This document shows positions 8,204-16,932 of a DNA stretch of 64,000 nucleotides, one piece after another (the first letter of the stretch is position 1; every line of letters starts with the position of its first letter). This DNA is from Micromonospora trifolii (GTDB lineage Bacteria; Actinomycetota; Actinomycetes; Mycobacteriales; Micromonosporaceae), in contig NZ_JAKKFD010000044.1 in the NCBI RefSeq assembly GCF_022229005.1, positions 1-64,000 on the forward strand, written 5' to 3'. A program made the translations under genes and the position numbers. The notes beneath the pieces are model-generated. The model searched no databases. It saw nothing but the letters and a program-made list of their open reading frames with translations, and was not told the DNA's origin.

Positions 8204-9388
8204 TCACCAAGGGCTGGTCCAGCCCGCAATGGTGGCGCGGGTCAGGGCTTCCAGGTAGAAGTAGTCGCCCCACAGGGTTCCCTCGTCGACGCCGACGCTC
8301 TTGGGTTTGTCGTAGACGCCATGCAGGATCAGCGCGTTCGAGACCGGATGGCCGTCGGTGGAGTAGTGGCCGATGAGTGAGCGCAGGATCTCGGCGGCGG
8401 CTGTCCGGTACCGGTCGGCGCTGGCCGGGTCGGTGAGGCCGTCCGCCAGTTCGACCAGACCGCAGGCGGCGATGGCGGCGGCCGAGCTGTCCCGCTCCTG
8501 GCCGCTGCCGTCGCCGAACTCCAGATCCCAGTACGCGACGTGGTCGTCGGGCAGGTGGGCGAGGAAGCGGTCGGCGCAGGTCCTCGCGGCGGCGAGCAGC
8601 GCCGGGTCGCCGATGTGCCGGTGGTTGAGGCTGAACCCGTAGATGCCCCAGGCCTGTCCGCGCGCCCAGCAGGAGTGGTCGGAGTGGCCCTGTTCAGTTT
8701 CCCCGCGTAGCGGCGCACCGCTGTCCGTGTCCCAGTAGAAGGTGTGGAAGGTCGTGCCGTCCGGCCGCAGGATGTGCTGGCGTAGCTGAGCGGTGTGCCG
8801 GCGGGCTGCGGCGGCGTAGCGGTCGTCGCCGGTGGTCTGGCTGGCCCAGAAGAGCAGCGGCGTGTTCATGAGGCTGTCGATGATCGTGCGCCCGCGTTGG
8901 CGAGGGTCGTTCAGGTCGCCCCAGGCCTGGATGATGCCGGCCGGTTCGAGGACGCGCGTCATCAGGTGGTCGGCGGCGGCGAGAGCCGCGTCTCGGGCCC
9001 GCGGGTCGCCGGTACGGCGGGCCGGGGTGACGCACGCGAGGGTGTAGAGGAACCCGAGGTCGTGGGTGTCCAGGTCGATGCCGTCGGTCACCCGGGCGGC
9101 GAAGCTGTCCACGTGGGAGAGCGCAGCCCGCAGGTAGCGATCGTCACCGGTCAGGTCGTGCGCCAGCCAGAGCATGCCCGGCCAGAAGCTGGTGGTCCAG
9201 CCGACGTTGGCGCCCTCGGGCTGGCCAGCACTCGGCGGCCGGAGCGGGTAGCGGTTGGCGTCGGTGGTGTCCGCGGGGTACCGGTCGCCGAAGGTGGCGA
9301 TGTTCGCGTCGACGGTACGCAGCGCGGCGGCCACCGCGGCCGCCGAGCCTTCTGCGTCGGAGCTGGGACGGACGTCGGTCGCCGTCAT
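8204..9388 (-). CDS. GH88-family unsaturated glucuronyl hydrolase
   Basis: The 394-aa cytoplasmic enzyme fits glycoside hydrolase family 88. The two expected catalytic aspartates are present in THDLGFLY (about residue 120) and TIIDSLMN (about residue 170). The ending GDYFYLEALTR is also family-like. These enzymes cut the unsaturated uronic acid left at the end of oligosaccharides by polysaccharide lyases. No signal peptide is visible, so imported oligosaccharides are the likely substrate, delivered by the ABC importer in the same operon. ATG 9388 has GGGAG upstream; the frame continues to 9439 without a better start. Confidence 0.88.
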   Translation of the reverse strand: MTATDVRPSSDAEGSAAAVAAALRTVDANIATFGDRYPADTTDANRYPLRPPSAGQPEGANVGWTTSFWPGMLWLAHDLTGDDRYLRAALSHVDSFAARVTDGIDLDTHDLGFLYTLACVTPARRTGDPRARDAALAAADHLMTRVLEPAGIIQAWGDLNDPRQRGRTIIDSLMNTPLLFWASQTTGDDRYAAAARRHTAQLRQHILRPDGTTFHTFYWDTDSGAPLRGETEQGHSDHSCWARGQAWGIYGFSLNHRHIGDPALLAAARTCADRFLAHLPDDHVAYWDLEFGDGSGQERDSSAAAIAACGLVELADGLTDPASADRYRTAAAEILRSLIGHYSTDGHPVSNALILHGVYDKPKSVGVDEGTLWGDYFYLEALTRATIAGWTSPW

Positions 9389-9472
9389 GGATGCTGTTCT
9401 CCCTCGTGGGTCCGGTCCGGTGCCGGGCAGGTGTGTCATCGGCGTCCCGACTCGATGGCCGGGACGTGGTGT

Positions 9473-10150
9473 TCAGGTGCTCTGGGGTGCGGTCGTCGGC
9501 GGGTCGAGGGCGGCGCGCACTGTGAAGCGGCTGTTGGCCCACACGACGTAGAGCAGCGGCGCGGCGGCGAGGCCGAGCGCGATCGCGGGGCGGGCCGCCA
9601 AGATCTGGGCGAGCAGCACGAGCACGAGCAGGGACGCGGCGGTGAGGTACCACCGGCGTACCGCCAGATACACGCAGGCGCGGGCCACCTCGCGCAGCGG
9701 CGCGGTGGGTCGCTCGGCGACGGCCACCAACCCCAGCAGCGTGGTAGCGACGGTGAGGACGATCAGGGTCGCCAGCACCGGCAGGGCGAGTGCCCCGACC
9801 CGGTGGCCCCACGCGGCGCGGGCGTCGACGGCGAGCACGACCAGGGCAGCCATGGCCGCCGCCGTCCAGAGCATCGCGGGCCGGGCGGTGGCTCGCCAGG
9901 CGCGGCAGTAGGTGCGCAGCACGCCGCCGGAGTCGCCGGCCGAGTAGGCGGACATGACAGCGAAGGCCGCACAGAGCCCTGGCGCGCAGAGCGGGGCGGT
10001 CAGCGCGTACAACGGCCAGGACCGCGCCGCGTCGGTGGTGAGCGCGAGCGTCACCAGTGGCAGGCACCCGAGCACCAGCAGCACATTGGTGGCGAGCGCG
10101 GCGTAGATCCCGTCGAAGACGGCGGTGATGGTGTTGTGGCGCCAACGCAT
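9473..10150 (-). CDS. DUF624 (YesL-like) membrane protein
   Basis: The 225-aa protein has about five hydrophobic segments and begins MRWRHNTITAVFDGIYAALATN, a typical DUF624 start. YesL-like proteins are commonly encoded with sugar ABC importers and unsaturated glucuronyl or rhamnogalacturonyl hydrolases, as here. Their biochemical role is not settled. The start lies 5 nt after the stop of the sugar permease gene, so it is co-transcribed with the importer. Confidence 0.8.
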   Translation of the reverse strand: MRWRHNTITAVFDGIYAALATNVLLVLGCLPLVTLALTTDAARSWPLYALTAPLCAPGLCAAFAVMSAYSAGDSGGVLRTYCRAWRATARPAMLWTAAAMAALVVLAVDARAAWGHRVGALALPVLATLIVLTVATTLLGLVAVAERPTAPLREVARACVYLAVRRWYLTAASLLVLVLLAQILAARPAIALGLAAAPLLYVVWANSRFTVRAALDPPTTAPQST

Positions 10151-10155
10151 GGGCC

Positions 10156-11049
10156 TCAACCCTTCAGTCCGGTCGAGGCGACGCCCTCGATGAAGTAGCG
10201 CTGGCCGAGCAGGAAGATGACAGCGACGGGCAGCACTGACAGCACCGAGCCCGTCATGATCAGCGCGTACTCGGCGTTGTACTGGGAGATGAAGGTGTTC
10301 AGCCCCAGCTGGATGGTGCGCAGTTCCGGACTGCGCAGGTAGACGAGCGGGCCGAGGTAGTCGTTCCAGGTGGTGGTGAACATCAGCAGGGCCAGGCTGG
10401 CCAGCGCCGGCCGGGACAACGGCAGGATGATCCGCCGGTAGATGCCGTACTCGCTGAGCCCGTCGACCCGCGCCGCTTCGCTGAGTTCCTCGGGGATCGT
10501 CTCGTAGAACTGCTTCATCAGGAACACGCCGATCGCGCCGAACGCCTGGATCGCGACGATCGACCACAGCGTGTTCGACAGGTGCAGCTTCGACATGAGG
10601 ATGAACTGCGGGATCATGTACGACTGCCAGGGCACCGCGATCGTCCCGACGTACGCCAGGAAGAGCAGGTTGCGGCCGGGGAAGCGGACCCGGGCGAAGC
10701 CGTAGGCCGCGAAGCTGCCGGTGAACACCTGCAGGAAGGTGACGATCACCGACAGCAGCAGGGTGTTCCACAGCCACGTCGTCATGTCCGAGCGCTGCCA
10801 GATGTCGAGGTAGTTTCGCCACACCACCGGATCCGGGAGCCAGGTGATCGGGATGGTGAAGACGTCGTTGTTGGTCTTCAACGACGCCACCACCATCCAG
10901 AAGAACGGCAGCAACAGCCCGGCCGCCGCCAGCGCGAGGGCGGCGTACCCGAGGATCCGCCCGCCCAGGGACCGGACCGGTCGACGGGGCGCGCGATTGC
11001 CGGGCGCGACGACGGCCGGGACGGGCGTGGAGAGGTCGGTCGCGGTCAT
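10156..11049 (-). CDS. Carbohydrate ABC transporter permease (MalG/YesQ type)
   Basis: The 297-aa inner-membrane protein has six predicted helices and the EAA loop characteristic of importers (LSEAARVDGLSEYGIYRRIILP). It is the second permease of a CUT1-type sugar importer. Its ATG shares one base with the stop of the preceding permease gene. No ATPase gene is present in the operon. In actinobacteria these importers usually share a general MsiK-type ATPase encoded elsewhere. Confidence 0.9.
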   Translation of the reverse strand: MTATDLSTPVPAVVAPGNRAPRRPVRSLGGRILGYAALALAAAGLLLPFFWMVVASLKTNNDVFTIPITWLPDPVVWRNYLDIWQRSDMTTWLWNTLLLSVIVTFLQVFTGSFAAYGFARVRFPGRNLLFLAYVGTIAVPWQSYMIPQFILMSKLHLSNTLWSIVAIQAFGAIGVFLMKQFYETIPEELSEAARVDGLSEYGIYRRIILPLSRPALASLALLMFTTTWNDYLGPLVYLRSPELRTIQLGLNTFISQYNAEYALIMTGSVLSVLPVAVIFLLGQRYFIEGVASTGLKG

Positions 11050-11954
11050 CAGCTGTTCCTCCGCTTGTTGACCATGAACTGGATGACCGTGATGCCGAAG
11101 CAGATGGCGAACAGGACGATGGAGACCGCCGAGGCGTAGCCGAACTGGTTCTCCTCGAAGCCCTTCTGGTAGATGTACTGCGAGAGCACCAGTGTCGACT
11201 GGCCCGGTCCGCCGCCGGTCATCACGAGGATGAGGTCGAAGACCTTGAAGCTTTCGATGGTGAGCAGCACCGTGACGAAGAAGGTCGTGGTTCGTAACCC
11301 GGGGAGGGTCACGTGCACGAACCGCTGCCACGGTGAGGCGCCGTCGGTCTCGGCCGCCTCGTAGAGCTGGGCCGGGATGGTCTGCAGGCCGGCCAGGAAC
11401 AACAGCATGTAGTAGCCCATGTACCGCCAGGTGCCGACGATGATGACCGCCGGCATCGACCAGGTCGCCGACGCGGTCCAGCCCGGGGGATCGTCCACCC
11501 CGACGGCACCGAGGAGAGCGTTGATCGGGCCGTACTCCGGGCTGAACAGCTGGTTCCAGACGACCGCGATCGCCACGATCGAGGTGATGTAGGGGAAGAA
11601 GGCGATGGTGCGGAAGAACCGCACGCCACGCAGTTTGCGGTTGAGTAGCAGCGCCAGCCCGAGTGCCGCCGCGAGGGTCAGCGGGATGTGGAAGGCGGCG
11701 TAGTAGACGGTGTTGCGCAGTGCGGTCCAGAAGCTCGAGTCGTCCCACATCCGCCGGAAGTTGGCGGTGCCGGTCCACTCGGCCACCCCGAAGACGTTCC
11801 AGTTGGTGAAGGCCACGTAGAACAGCACGACGACGGGTAGCAGGGTCAGCGCGGCGAAGCCGAGAAAGTTGGGAAGGATGAACGACCAGCCGGCGACCGT
11901 GTTGCGCGACACCAGCCGCCGGTTCCTGGGTCTTGTGCGCGGCAATGTTGCCAT
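11049..11954 (-). CDS. Carbohydrate ABC transporter permease (MalF/YesP type)
   Basis: The 301-aa protein has six helices and an EAA loop (LYEAAETDGASPWQRFVHVTLP). It pairs with the permease encoded directly downstream, sharing one base with it. The gene lies 74 nt after the solute-binding protein gene. Together with that protein it forms a CUT1 importer that, from context, takes up uronic-acid-containing oligosaccharides. Confidence 0.9.
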   Translation of the reverse strand: MATLPRTRPRNRRLVSRNTVAGWSFILPNFLGFAALTLLPVVVLFYVAFTNWNVFGVAEWTGTANFRRMWDDSSFWTALRNTVYYAAFHIPLTLAAALGLALLLNRKLRGVRFFRTIAFFPYITSIVAIAVVWNQLFSPEYGPINALLGAVGVDDPPGWTASATWSMPAVIIVGTWRYMGYYMLLFLAGLQTIPAQLYEAAETDGASPWQRFVHVTLPGLRTTTFFVTVLLTIESFKVFDLILVMTGGGPGQSTLVLSQYIYQKGFEENQFGYASAVSIVLFAICFGITVIQFMVNKRRNS

Positions 11955-12028
11955 AGGGAGTCTCCGGAAGCGTTCGGCCTGGGGGCGGGACCGGCGTGCG
12001 GCGCAGGCGCGCCGGGCCCGCCATCAGC

Positions 12029-13333
12029 TCACTGGTTGAGGACTTCGTTCTTGGCGCGGTCCTGCGCCTTGCTCAGCTCCGCGTCGACGCCCTTGCTGTC
12101 GGAGAGGATCGCCGAGTGCGTCTCGTTGAGGAGGTTCTGCAGGCCGGCGGTGTGCTTCGACACCGGGTTCTCCGGCTTGATGGTGTGCTTGGCGTAGGCG
12201 AACTTCGACAGCTCGTCCTGCGGTACGCCGTCCAACCCGAACAGGCTCGCGGTGACCGCGTCGGTGACCTGGGCCGGAGTGATGCCGATCCCGGCCAGCG
12301 CCTTGCCGGCATCCGGGCCGGCGGCGTACTGGAGGAAGGCCTTGGCCGCGGCGGTCTTGGACTTGCTGATCTTCGGGTTGATCCCCAAGCCGGTCGGGTC
12401 ACCGAAGGTGACAGGTGTGGCGGAGGTGCCGGTGGTGGACTTGTCGAACTGCGGCGCCGGGGCGATCCCCCACTGGAACTTGTCGGCGTCACCGCTCTGT
12501 CGCTGGTTGAGCAGCGTGGCCACGTACCAGGTGCCCATCAGCAGCATCGCCGACTGCTGCTTGCCGAACTGCGCCTGGTAGGTGAGTTTGTTGGTCTTCG
12601 CCGTGCCGAAGGTCGGCTGCGCGCCGGCCGCCTGCAGGTCCAGTGACCGCTCGTAGTACGGCTTCAGGTAGCCGAAGTCCCCGGAGAGCAGGTCCGCGTT
12701 GGGGGTCTGGGCGAGCGCGAATCCCTGCACTGTCGACTGGAAGGTGTGCTGGTAGGCGCCGGTCGCCTTCGAACCGGCCCCCTTCAGCCCGGTGTGCAGT
12801 CGCTTCGTCGCGTCGGTGTAGTCGTCCCAGGTCCAACTGCCGTCCGGCGGCGCCACCTTGGCCTTCGCGAACAAGTCCTTGTTGTAGAACAACACCCACG
12901 AGTCCTGCCGGTACGGCACCGCGTACGCCTTGCCATCCACCTGGTACGACGCGAGCGCCGGGCTCGAGCCGAGACCGGAGGTGGTGTCGGAGACGTCGAG
13001 CAGCTGACCACCGCTCTGGTACGTGTAGAAGTTCTTGAGGTTCTTCATGACGTAGACGTCCGGTGCGGTGCCGGCGGCCAGGTCAGTGATCATCTGGGTG
13101 TCGTAGTCGTTGCCTGGGGCGTACTCCTTGAGCTCCACAGTCACATTCGGGTGGCTCGCCTTGAAGCCGTCGGCGAGCGTCTTGAACTCGGGCGTGGACG
13201 ACAGGCTCCAGCCGGCCAGCGTGATGGTCACCGGGGCGTTGGGGTCGACTGGCTCGTCTCCGCCGCCGCAACCGGCGAGAACAAGCGTCAGGGCCGTCGC
13301 AGCGCTGATGACGGCCGGTATCGCACGCTTCAT
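12029..13333 (-). CDS. Sugar ABC transporter solute-binding lipoprotein
   Basis: The 434-aa protein starts with a lipoprotein signal peptide (lipobox LAGC near residue 20) followed by a family 1 solute-binding fold (ITLAGWSLSSTPEFKTLADG, then YAVPYRQDSWVLFYNKDLF). It captures the sugar outside the membrane and passes it to the two permeases encoded next. It follows the DUF2264 gene by 42 nt. Conservation is too loose to name the sugar; the neighbouring GH88 enzyme suggests unsaturated uronate oligosaccharides. Confidence 0.9.
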   Translation of the reverse strand: MKRAIPAVISAATALTLVLAGCGGGDEPVDPNAPVTITLAGWSLSSTPEFKTLADGFKASHPNVTVELKEYAPGNDYDTQMITDLAAGTAPDVYVMKNLKNFYTYQSGGQLLDVSDTTSGLGSSPALASYQVDGKAYAVPYRQDSWVLFYNKDLFAKAKVAPPDGSWTWDDYTDATKRLHTGLKGAGSKATGAYQHTFQSTVQGFALAQTPNADLLSGDFGYLKPYYERSLDLQAAGAQPTFGTAKTNKLTYQAQFGKQQSAMLLMGTWYVATLLNQRQSGDADKFQWGIAPAPQFDKSTTGTSATPVTFGDPTGLGINPKISKSKTAAAKAFLQYAAGPDAGKALAGIGITPAQVTDAVTASLFGLDGVPQDELSKFAYAKHTIKPENPVSKHTAGLQNLLNETHSAILSDSKGVDAELSKAQDRAKNEVLNQ

Positions 13334-13375
13334 CCCTCTCTCCTTAGGTCAAGGGGCCCGGACGGGCCCGCACTG

Positions 13376-15379
13376 CTACCAGGACGCCTGGGTGGGCCTG
13401 GCATGCTCCATGTCCAGACGGGTCGACGTGCTGATCCCGTCGGGCCAGTCGACCGCCACGTGGAGGCCTCGGCCGTCCTCGTCGACCACGGCCTGGCATG
13501 CCTGCCCGGCCGTGGCCACCGGCACCCTGGACAGCTCGGTGACTGTGGCGACCCATGCGCCCGGCCGGACGGGGTGGTCCAGCCAGGGCACGACCAGCCC
13601 GCCGTCCAGGGGCCCGCCGTACGGAACGGCGGTGACGCCGGCCGTTCCACCGCCGTGAACGCTTTCGAGCCGGCTGGTCAGGTCGGCCCCGGTTACGACC
13701 GCCACACCGCCGCCGGCGGTGGCCGTCGCATCCCCGGCAAGTGCCCAGCCGCCGATCCGTAGCCTCAGCGCAGCCGCCTCGACGCCGTCGGCGAGGCCGT
13801 CGACGCGGGTCAGACGTAGTTCCCAGGGGCCGCGGACCAGCGAATACACGGTGAGGTGCCCGGCCGCTCGGGACGGACCTTCGCGGCCGCCGCCGTGATC
13901 GCGCTGACCCGGATCCGGGTCGACCCAGTGGGCGAGGGCACGTGACCCGGCCACGCCCACGCCGTTGGCGTCGACGTGAACGGTCAGCAGGCGCATGCCG
14001 GCGCGGTGGGTGACCCGGCCCGCGTCGTCGACGAGAGTGACGGACTGGTCGAGCGGACCGGCCCAGCCGCTGTCGTCGAGGACCGGGGTGGTGGCTGTGG
14101 AGTAGCCCAGTCGGGCGTAGAGCGGGGAATCTGAGACGGTGGCACCCTCGACGGCGTGGTCGGTGCCGTGGTTGACGACGCGGACGATGCCGTCGGCACG
14201 GGTGCCAGAGATCAGCCAACCGGGCGCGTGCACCGCCCGCAGCGTGTCCCGCTCCTCGACCGGCAGCGGTTCCTCCGACGTCGTCCAGATCGGATGGTCG
14301 GCGGGTAGCGCGATGCCGAGCAGGCCCTTGCTGGCCCAGTACGGCGAGCCCGGCCCGGAGTACGACTGCGCCAGACGCGGCCACGGCCCGTGCCAGCCGA
14401 CTGTGAGCAGGCCTCGTTCGTCCAGGGCGCCGTTGGCGACGAAGTGACGCACGATGCGGGTGGCCGCGCCGCGCAACCGGCCGAGGCTGACCGAGGGCAC
14501 TCCGGCGATGGCGCCGACCCAGAACGGCGCCGCCGCGGCGAAGCGGTAGGTCAGACTTCGCCCCTGGATCAACGGTGATCCGTCGGCGCCCACGAGCGCT
14601 ACCGCATCGCTCAGGAAACGGTCGAGGCCGGCCAGGTCCCGTTCGCGGCGCTGCTCGGCCAGGTCCGCGGCACCGGCCATCCGGGCCCACAACGTCGGGT
14701 ACAGGTGCAGGGCCCAGCCCACGTAGTGGTCGTAGGCGCGGTGCGGCCCGTCGGACATCCAGCCGTCCGCGCGGGCGAAGCCGTCGTGCGTGCGCAGGTC
14801 CTCGGCCATCTCGTCGAGCGAGTGCGGCCCGCCAACCGAACGCAGGAACGTCTGTACGACCAGCCGGAACCAGACCCAGTTGATGCGTGGGTACGTGTCG
14901 TCGCCGACCGCCGGGCGCAGATAGTCCACTACCCGCTCCCGCACGGCGGACGGCAACCGGTCCCAGATCCACGGGCGGGTCAGGTCCAGGACCAGCGCGA
15001 TGGAGGCAGCCTCCACCTTGGCCTGGGGATGCTCGTCCAGGCGCACCCAACGGTCCGGAGACCTCGGGTCGGTGCCGGCGGCGATACCAGCCGCGTACCG
15101 GTCCACGAGATCGTCCACGCCCACGCCCCGGGCACCGGCGATGCGGAAGCCGGCCAGCAGGAAGGTGCGAGCGAACCCCTCCAGGCCGTCGATGGCCCGC
15201 CCGTAACCGCCCTCTGGGCCGGGAAAGGTGACGAGGGCGTGGCCGGGCGACGCGAACGGCCGGGCCGCGGCGAGCATCCGGTCGGCGAGGGCCAGCCAGT
15301 CATCACGCTGCCAGGTCGCGGCTCCCGGGGCATCCGGGTTCGTCCCCGGTGCCAGCCGGTCGGCTGTCCCGAACGTCAT
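13376..15379 (-). CDS. DUF2264 domain protein, first gene of uronate operon
   Basis: The 667-aa protein is a full-length DUF2264 member. The N-terminal half has the helical-toroid look of sugar-acting enzymes (about 20-370, including GGYGRAIDGLEGFARTFLLA and HYVGWALHLYPTLWARMAG). A beta-rich C-terminal half (about 380-667) follows. No signal peptide is seen from the preferred ATG at 15379, which has an AGGAC ribosome site; the open frame runs further upstream to 15586 across the regulatory region. Its position at the head of a GH88-containing importer operon suggests activity on uronic-acid glycans, perhaps as a hydrolase or lyase. No activity is established for the family as far as I know, so this is inference. 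Confidence 0.8.
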   Translation of the reverse strand: MTFGTADRLAPGTNPDAPGAATWQRDDWLALADRMLAAARPFASPGHALVTFPGPEGGYGRAIDGLEGFARTFLLAGFRIAGARGVGVDDLVDRYAAGIAAGTDPRSPDRWVRLDEHPQAKVEAASIALVLDLTRPWIWDRLPSAVRERVVDYLRPAVGDDTYPRINWVWFRLVVQTFLRSVGGPHSLDEMAEDLRTHDGFARADGWMSDGPHRAYDHYVGWALHLYPTLWARMAGAADLAEQRRERDLAGLDRFLSDAVALVGADGSPLIQGRSLTYRFAAAAPFWVGAIAGVPSVSLGRLRGAATRIVRHFVANGALDERGLLTVGWHGPWPRLAQSYSGPGSPYWASKGLLGIALPADHPIWTTSEEPLPVEERDTLRAVHAPGWLISGTRADGIVRVVNHGTDHAVEGATVSDSPLYARLGYSTATTPVLDDSGWAGPLDQSVTLVDDAGRVTHRAGMRLLTVHVDANGVGVAGSRALAHWVDPDPGQRDHGGGREGPSRAAGHLTVYSLVRGPWELRLTRVDGLADGVEAAALRLRIGGWALAGDATATAGGGVAVVTGADLTSRLESVHGGGTAGVTAVPYGGPLDGGLVVPWLDHPVRPGAWVATVTELSRVPVATAGQACQAVVDEDGRGLHVAVDWPDGISTSTRLDMEHARPTQASW

Positions 15380-15687
15380 CCGAGGTCCTGTCGCATCGGG
15401 CCGTCTCCGTGGAATGTGGCGAGCGGGGCGTTGCCCATGAATGTGACGTACAGACATCCGCCGGGTTTCCGAAGTAAAACGCTCACAACAGAGCAAGTCA
15501 ATGCCGCTCTCAAACCAGTGTGGACACAACCGATCAAGAGAGCGCACAACACTGCCTTGATGCATCAAGCGCTCTGATACGATCACAATCGTTCACAGTC
15601 GCTCATCACCGCGTCCGGCCCAGCCGGCTAGCTCGCCCGCACCCTGCAAGAGCTCTCGCCGCACGAAGCGTTCCCCGGAGGCCCCCC
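15380..15687. promoter_or_regulatory. Divergent promoter/operator region of uronate operon and its regulator
   Basis: About 300 nt between divergent genes. It is less GC-rich than its surroundings between about 15470 and 15600. It contains a perfect 14-bp palindrome CTTGATGCATCAAG (15556-15569), flanked by an inverted pair AGAGCGC (15539-15545) / GCGCTCT (15569-15575). Short repeats of the form gctCACAac, gcgCACAac, gatCACAat and gttCACAgt occur between 15481 and 15600. These are good candidates for binding sites of the adjacent DeoR/LacI-type regulator controlling both directions. Confidence 0.5.
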
Positions 15688-16827
15688 ATGACCAAGGACA
15701 GTCCTGTCGTCGCCACGGCGGAGGGGTCCCGAGGGCCGCTTCAGGTCGCCCGCCGCCAGCAACTGTTGGCAGCCCTGCAACGGGACGGCTCGATGCGCAT
15801 CTCCGACCTGTCCCACGTGCTGGGCGCCGCGCCGGTCACCATCCGGCGCGACATCGCGGAGCTGGCCGCCGAAGGGTTGGTGCGCCGCGTCCACGGCGGC
15901 GTCTCCCTGATCCTGCCGGACGACGCCCCGGCAGCCGACGAGCCACCCGCCGCCGGCATCGGCCCGCTGGCCGGGCGCGTCCTCGGGATGCTCGTGCCCT
16001 CTCTGGACTACTACTGGCCGGACGTGGCTCGCGGTGTCGAGGGCGCCGCCCGTGAGCTCGACATGCGTGTCGTTCTGCGCGGCTCCTCCTACGACAGTGA
16101 CGACGACCAGCCGCATCTGGCCCGCCTCGTGGAGCGGATGGGCGCCGACGCGCTGATCATCGCGCCGAGCATGGACACACCGAGCGCCGAACGCACCATC
16201 GAGTGGCTCGACCAGGTCGGCGTCCCGGTCGTCCTGCTGGAACGCACCGCCACGGTGGGCAGCCACCACGCGGTCATGGAGTCGGTGGTCACCGACCACG
16301 CGCTCGGCGCGGCCATGGCGGTGCGCCACCTCACCTCGCTCGGACACCGCAAGGTCGGCCTGGTGCTCGACGCGAACAGCCCCACCAGCCAGCACGTACG
16401 GCGCGGCTGGCTCGACGCCACTACCGAGTGCGGCCTCGACCCGGACGCGACGGTGGTGGCCGTGGCACCCGACGCACGGTCACCCGAGCGGGACACAGTG
16501 CTCAACAGCATCCTCGACCAGTGCCAGGCGACCAGGACGACGGCGCTGCTGGTGCACGCCGACGCGGAGGCGATCGCGCTGGTGCAGCACTGCGAGGAGC
16601 GGCACCTGTCGGTTCCCGGCGACCTCTCCATCGTGGCGTACGACGACGAGGTCGCCGGGCTCTTCAGCCCGCCGCTGACCGCGGTCCGACCGCCGCGACG
16701 CTCAATCGGGCGAGCCGCAGTGCGTCTCGTCGCCGACCGGCTCGCCGACCCCGACCGCCCCACCCACCGGGTCGTCATCAGCCCATCGCTGCGGATCCGA
16801 GGGTCGAGCGCGCCGCCACCGGCGTAG
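15688..16827 (+). CDS. DeoR-type HTH / LacI-type sensor chimeric transcription regulator
   Basis: The 379-aa regulator joins a DeoR-type N-terminal DNA-binding domain (about 15-75: ARRQQLLAALQRDGSMRISD, then VTIRRDIAELAAEGLVRRVHGG) to a LacI-like periplasmic-binding sensor domain (about 95-370, ending IGRAAVRLVADRLADP). Ordinary LacI proteins carry a different, short HTH, so this is a domain-swapped arrangement that also occurs in other actinobacteria. It most likely senses a sugar released from the imported uronate oligosaccharide and represses the divergent operon. The ATG at 15688 follows CGGAGG; the frame is open to 15520 without support. Confidence 0.85.
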   Translation: MTKDSPVVATAEGSRGPLQVARRQQLLAALQRDGSMRISDLSHVLGAAPVTIRRDIAELAAEGLVRRVHGGVSLILPDDAPAADEPPAAGIGPLAGRVLGMLVPSLDYYWPDVARGVEGAARELDMRVVLRGSSYDSDDDQPHLARLVERMGADALIIAPSMDTPSAERTIEWLDQVGVPVVLLERTATVGSHHAVMESVVTDHALGAAMAVRHLTSLGHRKVGLVLDANSPTSQHVRRGWLDATTECGLDPDATVVAVAPDARSPERDTVLNSILDQCQATRTTALLVHADAEAIALVQHCEERHLSVPGDLSIVAYDDEVAGLFSPPLTAVRPPRRSIGRAAVRLVADRLADPDRPTHRVVISPSLRIRGSSAPPPA

Positions 16828-16932
16828 GCGGTCCTCCGCACCCTGTCGACGAGCGCGCACCTCACCGGATGCGATGACGTGAGCGCATCGCTACTATGGG
16901 TCAGCAGTCCAGAGGGAAGGGGTCGTGCCCGC

